DNA from: Deltaproteobacteria bacterium
GTDB lineage: Bacteria; JADJOY01
Assembly (NCBI GenBank): GCA_016713535.1
Contig: JADJOY010000024.1
Coordinates: 1-12,143 of the forward strand
Direction of reading: 5' to 3'
DNA: 12,143 nucleotides
Made by a program: the position numbers and the translations under genes. Each line of letters begins with the position of its first letter. The stretch's first letter is position 1. Below the pieces are notes generated by a model that was not told the DNA's origin, did no database searches, and saw only the letters and a program-made list of their open reading frames with translations. This document shows positions 1 through 6,807 of the stretch, one piece after another.

Positions 1-1196
1 CGGTGCGCGCCGCGGTCTCGGCGTGGCGGTGCAGGAACGCCGACACGTGGCGGGTGATCGCGGGATCGGCGGCGAAGGGCAGCGAGAGCTCGGTGAGCGC
101 CACCCGGCCGCGCTTCACCAGCTCGTCGTCCGGCGCCGCGCGGGGCAGGAAGCCCTCCAGCAGAATGTCCTCGGCCTCGGCGCGGCCGAGCGCGTACGAC
201 TGCGCCCCGCCGAGCAGCCGCGAGCCGCGCCCCACCACCGCGACCCCGTAGCTCTCCGGACCCGCGCCCGAGAGCAGCGTCTCCTTGGCGAGCCGCGACG
301 CCTGCACCAGCCCCGACCAGCGGGTCGCGTCGAGGGCGCCGTTCTTGCCGAAGAGCTTCATCTCGACGTGGCGGGCGATGGTGGCGTCCATGTTGTCGCC
401 ACCCAGCATCAGGTGGTCGCCGACGGCGATGCGCTCGAGGGTGGGCGCGCCGCCCCCCGCGGGCCGCACCACGCGCACCAGCGTCAGGTCGGTGGTGCCG
501 CCGCCCACGTCCACCACCAGCACCAGCCGTGCGCTGCCGAGCGCCTTCTCGAGGTCGTTCTCGTGGTGCTGGAGGAAGTCGTAGAACGCCGCCTGCGGCT
601 CCTCGATCAGGCGCAGCTTGCCGATCCGCGCGCGCTCCGCCGCCTCCACGGTGAGCTCGCGCGCCACCTCGTCGAAAGACGCCGGCACCGTGAGCACCAC
701 GTCCTGGCGGGCGAGCGGCGCCTCCGGGTGGGCGTGGTCCCACGCGCTGCGCACGTGCTCGAGCACCCGCGCCGACGCTTCGACCGGCGAGAGCCGCGGC
801 ACGTCCTCGGCGGCGCCCCCACGGCAGGATCGCCGCGGCGCGGTCGACTCCGCGTACGAGAGCCAGCTCTTCGCCGAATACACGAGCCGCCCCGGCACCT
901 GCGCACCCTGGCGGCGCGCGAACTCGCCGACCGCCCAGTCGACCTTCGCCGCGCTCACCGCCGCCGCCGAGATCGCGCGGTTCCACGGCAGCGTGGTCGC
1001 GCCCTCGATCCCCTTCGGCGGGCGTGTATAGGAACGACGGCAAGAGCTCGAGCGCCGCGACCTCACCCGCCGCCACGAGTTGGGCGATCCGGAACACCTC
1101 GATCGCCGGGCGATCGACCGGGCTCGCGGCCACCACCGTGTGGGTGGTGCCGAGGTCGATGCCGACCACTAACGAAGCGTCGCTGGGCGCGGCCAC
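1..1196 (-). CDS. Hsp70-family chaperone-like protein no. 2, C-terminus cut by window edge, frameshifted
   Basis: Partial Hsp70/actin-like ATPase. Reading from a GTG at 1196, the first residues contain VVGIDLGTTH, the phosphate-1 loop, followed by a LLPSFLY segment shared with the neighbouring Hsp70. Later come VPASFDE, the phosphate-2 loop VVDVGGGTTDL (about 483-515) and LGGDNMDA. The frame is open from about 818 to the left edge. Three indels break it: one extra G in a 4-base run at 1010-1013, one missing G near 850, and one extra G in the 5-base run at 816-820. The last two compensate. With them corrected it aligns along its length with the Hsp70 at 1720-3557. The GTG start lies 33 bp after the GNAT stop, and no ATG lies between them in this frame. 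Known context: DUF2760 genes often sit beside a roughly 600-aa Hsp70 and a longer Hsp70 carrying a C-terminal DUF3731. This copy may be the longer type, but its end is not in the window. Confidence 0.85.
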   Translation of the reverse strand, partial: MAAPSDASLVVGIDLGTTHTVVAASPVDRPAIEVFRIAQLVAAGEVAALELLPSFLYTPAEGDRGRDHAAVEPRDLGGGGERGEGRLGGRRVRAPPGCAGAGAARVFGEELALVRGVDRAAAILPWGRRRGRAAALAGRSVGAGARARAQRVGPRPPGGAARPPGRGAHGAGVFRRGGARAHRGGGGARADRQAAPDRGAAGGVLRLPPAPRERPREGARQRTAGAGGGRGRRHHRPDAGARGAARGGRRAHPRAHRRRRPPDAGWRQHGRHHRPPRRDEALRQERRPRRDPLVGAGAGVAARQGDAALGRGSGELRGRGGGARLAAARRGAVVRARPRRGRGHSAGGLPAPRGAGRRAGEARPGGAHRALAALRRRSRDHPPRVGVPAPPRRDRGAH

Positions 1197-1229
1197 GGCG
1201 ATAGCGTGTCCGCGCTTCGCTGCGCGGCT

Positions 1230-1697
1230 TCAACCGCCCCCGGACGCGTAGACGTCAGGGCGATGGATCTGCATCAGCCACGCGGGTTCGGCGACCGGCG
1301 TGAAGCCGTGACCAGCGTAGAGCCCGTGAGCGTCACGGGTAGCCAGCATCCAGCGCCGGAACCCCTGGAGATCGGGGTGCGCGAGCACCTCGGCGACGAG
1401 CCACTTGGAGAGCCCGCGGCCGCGGTGCGGCGGCAGCACGAACACGTCACCCAGGTAGCCGAAGGTGGCGTAGTCGGTGATCACCCGCGCGAAGCCCACT
1501 TGCGCGCCGCTCGTCTCCTCGAAGAGGCCGAAGCAGCACGACTCGCGCACGCTGCGCTCCACCACCTCGCGCGGGATGCCCTTCGCCCAGTACGAGTCCT
1601 CGGCGAGGAAGCGGTGGATCACGGCGAGGTCGAGCCGCGCCGGGTCGGTGCGGATCACGTACCCGTCGCGGCGCGACTCGATCGGCGCGGGACTCAT
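1230..1697 (-). CDS. GNAT-family N-acetyltransferase
   Basis: A complete 155-aa protein with no frame break. GNATs transfer the acetyl group of acetyl-CoA to an amine. The acetyl-CoA pyrophosphate-binding motif A is visible as VFVLPPHRGRGLSKWLV (residues 85-101; R-G-R-G-L-S, with S where G/A is usual). It follows strand beta-4 VGFARVITDYATFGYLGD (67-84). The C-terminal RRWMLATRDAHGLYAGHGF (114-132) is the usual motif-B helix and beta-bulge region. This is the common small stand-alone GNAT type whose substrate is not predictable from sequence. It lies 22 bp after the upstream Hsp70 and 33 bp before the second Hsp70, so it is almost certainly co-transcribed with both. There is no clear Shine-Dalgarno sequence before ATG 1697, so translational coupling is likely. 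Its insertion between two Hsp70 genes is the odd point. Acetylation of a chaperone or client is only a hypothesis. Confidence 0.9.
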   Translation of the reverse strand: MSPAPIESRRDGYVIRTDPARLDLAVIHRFLAEDSYWAKGIPREVVERSVRESCCFGLFEETSGAQVGFARVITDYATFGYLGDVFVLPPHRGRGLSKWLVAEVLAHPDLQGFRRWMLATRDAHGLYAGHGFTPVAEPAWLMQIHRPDVYASGGG

Positions 1698-1719
1698 CGC
1701 GGTGGCCGGCGCGCGCGTC

Positions 1720-3557
1720 TCACTCGACGCGCACGTTGTAGTGGAGCTTCCAGCGCTTGTCGGTGCCTTGCTCGACCGCCGAGAGCTCGAGGGTCCCGAT
1801 CTCGGTGACGCGCGCATGGAGCTTGACCGGCACCACGCGGCCGCTCTCGCCCTCGAGCTCGGTCTCGATCGCCGGCAGCTCCTCCAGGTCGGCGCCGTTC
1901 GGCACCACGGTGGCCACCTGGTCCTCGCGGCGGGTCGACGAGCCGAAGAACCGGAACGCCGCGGGCTCGCCCACCACCAGCCCGAGCGCCTGCGGCAGCT
2001 CGACCTCGCTCCCTTCCTCCATCCCGAACGGCGCGACACACACCGCGTCGATCCGTGGCGGAACACCGGGCACCGCGAGCTCGGCGCGCTCGATCCCGAC
2101 GTAGTAGGCGCGCGCCGTGCCGCCGCGGATGCGGATGCCGCGTCCACGCCGCACCCACCGTAGTAGGCCGCGCCGCGCGCCACCGCCATGTCGGGGTCGT
2201 CGCCGACCAGCACCTTCACGGGCTTGCCGCCGTCGGCGGTGAGCCAGCCGTCGAGGATCGCGGTGATGCGCTCGCGCAGCAGCTGGGAGCGCATGACACC
2301 GCCGTTGAAGAGCAGCGCGGTCGGATGGAGGAAGCCCTTGCCGTCGAGGTTGACCTTGCCGGCGAGCGACTCGCGGGTGCGGTTCTCGAGGCCCAGAAAC
2401 GCCGCCAGATGCCGTGTGATCCCGGCATCGGCCGCGTACGGCAGGCCGAGTGTCGTGAGACCGGTGCGGCGCGGCTTGGCGGGACGGTCGGCGGCGCCGA
2501 TGTGCGGGAAGAAGCCGTCGAGGAGCGTGGCGTCGAGCTCGGCGCGGGTGAGCTCGGTGCGGATCGTGCCGCCCACCAGCTTGCTGCCGCGGCCGGGGAC
2601 CACCAGCGGACGCGCCGCCTCCTTGGTGTTCTCGAGGAGCGCTTCCTTGGCGGCCCGGCACGCGTAGGCGAGCGAGCGGAACTGCCAGTCGTCGAGGGTC
2701 TTGCCCTGCCCTTCGAGCTTGGTGCGCACGGCGTAGGCGAGCGCCATGTCCATGTTGTCGCCGCCGAGCAGGATGTGGTCGCCGACCGCGACGCGGTCGA
2801 GGACCAGCGAGCCACCCTCCTCGCTCACCGCGATGAGCGAGAAGTCGGTGGTGCCGCCGCCGACGTCGCACACCAGGATGGTGTCGCCGGGCTCGACCTG
2901 CTTGCGCCACACGGCGGCGTGCCCCGAGAGCCACGCGTAGAGCGCCGACTGCGGCTCCTCGAGCAGCGTGAGGCGCGCGCCCAGCCCGGCTTGCTCGGCG
3001 GCCTCCACCGTGAGGTCGCGAGCGACCGCGTCGAACGACGCCGGCACCGTGATCGCGAGCTCCTGCGACTCGAGCGGCGCCTCCGGATGGGCTTCGTTCC
3101 AGGCCTCGCGCAGGTGGCTCAGGTAGCGCGCCGACGCGGCCACCGGCGACACCTTGGGGACCTCGTCGGGCGAGCCCCACGGCAGGATCGCCGCGCGCCG
3201 GTCGACTCCCGCGTACGAGAGCCAGCTCTTGGCCGAGCTCACGAGCCGCGCCGGCACGCTCGCGCCGCGATCGCGCGCCAGCGTCCCGACCGCGAAGTCG
3301 CGCGCGCCGTCCCACGGCAGCGCGAGCGAGCCGGGCGGCAGGTCGGTCTCGGCCGGCAGATAGAGGAACGACGGCAAGAGCGTGCGCTCTCCCACCTCGC
3401 CGGCGTTCACCACCTGTGGCACCGCGAACGCCGCGGGCTCGCCGGGGTGGTCGCCGCCGAGCGGCAGCGACGCGAGCCCGCAGTTGGTGGTGCCGAGGTC
3501 GATGCCGACCGCGAACGTCGCGGGCACGTCGGTGGGGGATGTCTTCTTGGCGGCCAC
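1720..3557 (-). CDS. Hsp70-family protein no. 1 (lid-less, one frameshift)
   Basis: An Hsp70-like ATPase of 612 aa after correction. Visible motifs: phosphate-1 GIDLGTTN (18-25), VPASFD (171-176), phosphate-2 DVGGGTTDFS (231-240), LGGDNMD (264-270) and the adenosine motif LLFNGGVMRS (415-424), followed by AVARGAAYYG. The nucleotide-binding domain therefore looks complete and catalytically plausible. The roughly 145 C-terminal residues are beta-rich (for example VTEIGTLEL and KLHYNVRVE at the very end). They resemble a short substrate-binding beta domain, with no helical lid and no EEVD-like tail. One base is missing in the G/C-rich stretch near 2153-2158, after residue 467, so the downstream part is read in another frame. 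The start is GTG at 3557, 4 bp after the DUF2760 stop, with GAGG about 9 nt upstream inside the DUF2760 gene, indicating translational coupling. It is not a canonical DnaK: the inserts and C-terminus differ and no dnaJ or grpE is nearby. Confidence 0.92.
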
Positions 3558-3561
3558 GGAT

Positions 3562-4194
3562 TCAGACCTCGACTTCGGCGGGAGCGATCACCGAGAGGTC
3601 TTGCCCCTCGGGAGGAGTCGGCAGCTTCACGTCGGCGACACGCCAGCCGTGATGGGCGAGCTGGCCACGCACCGGCAGCTTGCCGGTGACGTTGCCGGTG
3701 AGGCGGATCTGCACCGGGTCGTAGTCCTCGCCGACCTGGATCGGCGTGCCCTCGCTCTCGGTGCGGACCGGTGCCAGCGCGAAGTACTGGCGCATCGACT
3801 TGCGAACGCCGTCGTGGACCACGCGCGCCGCGGCGCCCACCTCGGCGTCGGAGAACGAGGTCACGTCCTCCTCGACGAAGTCCACGAAGCGGCCGTCACG
3901 CTGGAGGATCGAGAGCAGGTGGAGGGCCGAGGCGTGGTCGGGGCGCTTGGGCGCCTCGGGAACCTTGGCCTTGGCGGGCGCGGGCTCGGCGGCGCCCTTC
4001 TTGGCCGCGCCCTTGGCCGGCTTGGCGGGCTCCGGCGCGGGCGCGAGCGCCACGTCCGGCTCGTCGCCGGGCTCGCCCCGCAGCAGCCGATCGACCTCCC
4101 AGGCCAGCGTGCCGTCGTCGAAGAGCAGGTACCACTCGAGCCCCATCACCAGCCGGAGCCGCTTGAAAAAGCCGAGCTTGGGCGCATCAGGCAT
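3562..4194 (-). CDS. DUF2760-domain protein
   Basis: A 210-aa protein with no frame break. The N-terminal segment FFKRLRLVMGLEWYLLF (9-25) leads into a low-complexity Ala/Pro/Lys/Glu linker (about 43-86). The conserved DUF2760 part follows (about 88-195), with LHLLSILQRDGRFVDFVEED, DAEVGAAARVVHDGVRK, EDYDPVQIRLTGNV and GWRVADVKLP. The function is unknown; the family is recurrently found next to Hsp70-family genes, as here. I chose ATG 4194 over an in-frame start at 4266 because GGGGG lies just upstream and homologues typically begin shortly before the FFKRL segment. No signal peptide or membrane segment is convincing, so it is probably cytoplasmic. It is the first gene of the operon, with the Hsp70 GTG only 4 bp after its stop. 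A partner or adaptor role for the Hsp70s is inferred from this context alone. Confidence 0.88.
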   Translation of the reverse strand: MPDAPKLGFFKRLRLVMGLEWYLLFDDGTLAWEVDRLLRGEPGDEPDVALAPAPEPAKPAKGAAKKGAAEPAPAKAKVPEAPKRPDHASALHLLSILQRDGRFVDFVEEDVTSFSDAEVGAAARVVHDGVRKSMRQYFALAPVRTESEGTPIQVGEDYDPVQIRLTGNVTGKLPVRGQLAHHGWRVADVKLPTPPEGQDLSVIAPAEVEV

Positions 4195-4241
4195 GGATTC
4201 CCCCGCGGCGTGCGCGCGCAGCGGCGCGCTCCACGCGGCAT

Positions 4242-4271
4242 TCCATACCCTCCACGAGCGAGCCACTCCAA
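4242..4271 (-). promoter_or_regulatory. possible sigma-70-like promoter of the DUF2760-Hsp70 operon
   Basis: In the 112-bp gap upstream of the DUF2760 gene, the minus strand reads TTGGAG (4271-4266), an 18-base spacer, then TATGGA (4247-4242). Each hexamer matches only half of the sigma-70 consensus. The position, about 48 bp before ATG 4194, is suitable. It is a weak call made mainly because this is the only gap in front of the operon. Confidence 0.22.
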
Positions 4272-4295
4272 GGGCGGCCGGTCCCTGACCCGCCC
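4272..4295 (-). terminator. GC-rich hairpin after the IPT/TIG protein gene
   Basis: The arms GGGCGG (4272-4277) and CCGCCC (4290-4295) form a 6-bp GC stem. The 12-base loop can itself pair GTC with GAC. The hairpin lies 11-35 nt beyond the stop at 4307-4309 in the direction of transcription. Only two T residues follow, so it is not a classical intrinsic terminator. It could still slow or end transcription from the exported-protein genes before the operon promoter. Confidence 0.35.
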
Positions 4296-4306
4296 AGGAA
4301 GACGCG

Positions 4307-5818
4307 CTACGGCAGCACGAACGCGCCCGCCGGGCCGTTCCCCGAGCCGGCGATGAACGGCGGGTTGATCGCCGCCACGAACGCCGGTCCTGGGTCGAGG
4401 CCGGGCGGCCGGACGAAGTGGAGCTGGGTGGGACCGTCGATGGTCAGGGCGAGCACCGCGCTTCCGTCGTCGTTCAAGCCGCCGGCGTTCACCACCACGC
4501 CACCGACGTGCGCGAACAGGTCGATCACCGTGAGATCACAGAAGCCGGTCCCGGTCACGATGATCGTGTCGCCGACGACGGACACGCCGGTGACCGTCAC
4601 CAGCGCACCGATCGGCACCGACACGGCGTTCGACGCCAGGAAGCTCGGGACGTTCACGACCTGGACCGCGCCCGGACCGGCCGGCACCTGCGGCGGGACG
4701 TCGACCTCGAGCGAGGTCGCGGTCTGGTTGGTGGGGTCGAGCGGACCGGCATTGCCGCCGGCGGTGAAGAGGTTCACCACGGCGTTCGAGAACCCGTCGC
4801 CGCCGATCGCGAGGCTCCGGCCGGGCTCGACGAGCGCCGCGACGTGGGCGGCCCCGATCGCGAGGTCGGAGCTCGACGGGCTCAACGCGACACCGTTCAC
4901 GCTCGTGACGCTCGGCACGCCCACCGCCGCGCTCCCGAGGAGCACCGCGCCGCGAGCGTTGCTGGAGTCGTAGCCCGAGTCCGGACGAACCAGCAGCAAC
5001 GAGGCGAAGCCGTTGCCGAGGAGCGTCGCGTCCGGGGCCGGGACGGGCCACGGCCAGGGAGCGTGCCGGTCCACGTGGTCGCGCTCGTCGCCGTGGGCCC
5101 GATCCCCGACGGCAACACGTCGACCGCACCGCTCGCCGTCGCGACGAAGACCTTGAGCAACGATCCCGGCGAGATCCCGGCACCGCTCAGCTCGATCGCG
5201 GCGCCGACGCGAACCGGGTCGGGGAGCGAGTCGAGCACGGGCGTGAAGCCGCCGAAGTTGGAGGTGACCTCGAGGTGCGCGAGCCCACCGACGATTCCCC
5301 ACTCTCCGCTGCCGAGGAAATCGGCGAGGGACACCTCGCCGGTCGCGGCGTCGTAACGGAACGTCCCGGTCATCGACAGCGTGCCGGGATCGGTCTCGAC
5401 CCAGGACTGGTCGCAGCGCACGGTCGCGAAGGCGGGCCGGTAGGTCATCTGCACGGGGATCGCGAGGCTCAGGTGACCCTCCGGGCTCAGCGCGGCGACC
5501 GGGGGTGGCACCGCCGGATCGAGCGCGATGTCGATCGCGCAGTAGCCGAAGCACGCGTGAAACCCGAAGCACCACAGCGGCACGTCGTCGGGGAAGAGGT
5601 GCAGGTCACGGACCTCGAGGCGATGCGCCAGCGGGTCGTAGGCGAACGCCACCCAGCTTCGTTGCGAGAGCGCCGAGGTCCAGTCGTGCGGCGCGTACAC
5701 GTCGTAGGTGACGGTGAACTGGACCTGGTTCGGGGCGTCGGGTGTCGGCGCGAGCGCGCCGGACTGCGCCGCCGCGTGCTGGCGAAGCACCAGCACGAGC
5801 AACGCGATCCCCGCGCAT
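4307..5818 (-). CDS. secreted protein with IPT/TIG-like repeats (two frame breaks)
   Basis: About 503 aa after correction. It starts best at ATG 5818, about 11 nt after a GAGGGGG ribosome-binding sequence. If one G of the run just downstream is dropped, it begins MRGIALLVLVLRQHAAAQ, a typical signal peptide with an AAA-Q cleavage site. The mature N-terminal region (about 5300-5760) holds Cys-rich WCFGFHACFGYC and looks like an extracellular beta domain. From about 5240 to the end there are IPT/TIG-like units: PDPVRVGAAIELSGAGI, VEPGRSLAIGGDGFSN and GDTIIVTGTGFCDL, the 'G..G..I.G.GF' strand pattern of that immunoglobulin-like fold. A base is missing near 5060, where the sequence should read LPWPWPVP. 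It is likely periplasmic or cell-surface and involved in binding rather than catalysis. No enzyme motif was seen. The raw frame continues without a stop into the lipoprotein gene upstream. Confidence 0.65.
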
Positions 5819-5834
5819 CGCGCGGCCAGCCCCC

Positions 5835-6523
5835 TCAGACCCTGCGTCGTCCCGACCGCACTCGTGCTGTAGACCGTGCTACCCGATGTGAAAGTCCCGG
5901 GAACAGGCACGGCCTCGTACGACGGCGTCACCGCATCGACGACCTGGACCCGCAGCGTGCCGCCCGGGTTCATGTGATCGCCTTCGTCGCGGAACGGGAT
6001 CTCGGCATGCAGGTCGTAACGCTCGGCGCCCCGTGCCGTGAACGCACAGCTCGGAGGTCCGGCCACCGCCTCACAGGTCGGATGGCCCTTCCAGCACCGG
6101 TAGTCCGTGTACGGGTCGGTGCGCGGCAGCGTCATCGGAAACTGGGTGGCGTCGTCGTTGACGAACACCACCTCGAGTTGATCGGCGACCCCGTCCGCGT
6201 CGACATCCAGCCCCGACCCGCTCACGCTGCGGGGCAGGGCGCCGCCGCCGAACGGAAAGCCGGCGGTGAGGCCGTTCGCCTGCAGCCATACGCCCGGGAC
6301 GATCGAGGTCTGGGTCGGGAAGACGACGCTTGGCGGGAACACCGCAACCTGGCCGTCGAAGGCGTACGGAATGCTCGAGAGGTCGGTGATCAAAAGACCC
6401 AGGTCGGTGCCGTCGTGACCGGCGACACTGGCCTTGCATCTTGATCGTGGGCTCGCAGCCCATGAGCAGCACCAGCCCCAAACAGCCGATCGCGACCGCG
6501 AGCGAGGTGGGTCGACGTCTCAT
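5835..6523 (-). CDS. outer-membrane lipoprotein, unknown function (frame breaks)
   Basis: ATG 6523 is preceded by GAGAGGAG at good spacing. The N-terminus MRRRPTSLAVAIGCLGLVLL followed by MGC is a lipoprotein signal with lipobox L-M-G-C at residues 20-23. The residue after the cysteine is Glu, not Asp, which favours outer-membrane sorting. One extra base near 6436 shifts the frame. Beyond it the protein reads ITDLSSIPYAFDGQVAVFPP, VWLQANGLTAGFPFGG, one EF-hand-like loop DVDADGVADQLE (around 6170-6210) and RCWKGHPTCEAV...SCAF, whose cysteines may form disulfides. No known domain was recognised beyond these. The end is uncertain. In the raw frame it merges with the next gene; a TGA at 5835-5837, just before that gene's ribosome-binding site, is the likely stop and needs one more small correction. 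That gives about 229 aa and a 16-bp gap, consistent with a two-gene operon. Confidence 0.6.
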
Positions 6524-6623
6524 GGCACGCTCCTCTCGCGAACACGCGCCCGCACCCCTGCGATGAGGCAGCGCCTCGCGTGCCCATGCCCCCGAAGGAC
6601 CGGGCCTGCCCCGAAACGCTGGA

Positions 6624-6695
6624 AGATCCGTGCCGTCGCGAGCGGCCCGGATCTCTCGGGACAGCCGGCGAAACGGCTGTGAAGCCGGGCGCTTC
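6624..6695. promoter_or_regulatory. three tandem hairpins, candidate structured leader RNA
   Basis: Hairpin 1: AGATCCG (6624-6630) pairs with CGGATCT (6648-6654). Inside, past one T/C mismatch, GCCG (6632-6635) pairs with CGGC (6643-6646), giving 11 pairs around a 7-base loop. Hairpin 2: ACAGCCG (6661-6667) pairs perfectly with CGGCTGT (6674-6680) around GCGAAA. Hairpin 3, directly adjoining: GAAGC (6681-6685) pairs with GCTTC (6691-6695). The block starts about 100 nt upstream of the lipoprotein start, so on the minus strand it would lie in that gene's leader. Alternatively it is the 3' end of the radical SAM transcript. I could not match it to a known riboswitch class. Confidence 0.4.
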
Positions 6696-6787
6696 GCGAG
6701 GGCAAGTCATCGCCCCCTCCGGCCGGCGCACGACGCCGTGGCAGCCGTGCACCCGATGTCACCCGCGCGTAGCACCGGCTGCCGGCA

Positions 6788-6803
6788 GGGGCGCTGAGGC
6801 CCC
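6788..6803 (-). terminator. GC hairpin downstream of the radical SAM gene
   Basis: GGGGC (6788-6792) pairs with GCCCC (6799-6803) around a 6-base loop, starting 5 nt after the stop codon at 6808-6810. There is no T-tract, so termination by this hairpin alone is uncertain. Confidence 0.35.
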
Positions 6804-6807
6804 CACC

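Larger units (their letters stand above)
6524..6807. other. 284-bp intergenic region with a hairpin cluster
   Basis: This lies between the radical SAM stop and the lipoprotein start. No convincing gene is visible: translated stretches are Arg/Gly/Pro-rich and carry no family motif. It contains the GC hairpin at 6788-6803 just after the radical SAM stop, three consecutive hairpins at 6624-6695 (separate entry), a small GAGGC-AGC-GCCTC hairpin at 6565-6577 and the GAGAGGAG ribosome-binding site immediately before ATG 6523. No clear -35/-10 pair was found. Confidence 0.6.

Noticed and set aside
23-1204. Long plus-strand open frame of 393 codons (and similar ones at 2055-3689 and 4418-5356)
   Set aside because: They are exact opposites of the minus-strand Hsp70 and exported-protein genes. 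Their translations are Arg/His/Ala-rich and show no motifs, as expected from antisense of high-GC genes.
1230-3557. A single 775-aa Hsp70-acetyltransferase fusion protein
   Set aside because: The raw frame joins them only because of the indel near 2155. The other frame continues the Hsp70 homology to its own stop at 1720, and the GNAT has its own start at 1697.
6560-6760. Cyclic-di-GMP, cobalamin or SAM riboswitch in the intergenic region
   Set aside because: The hairpins are real, but the conserved unpaired bases of these classes could not be found on either strand.
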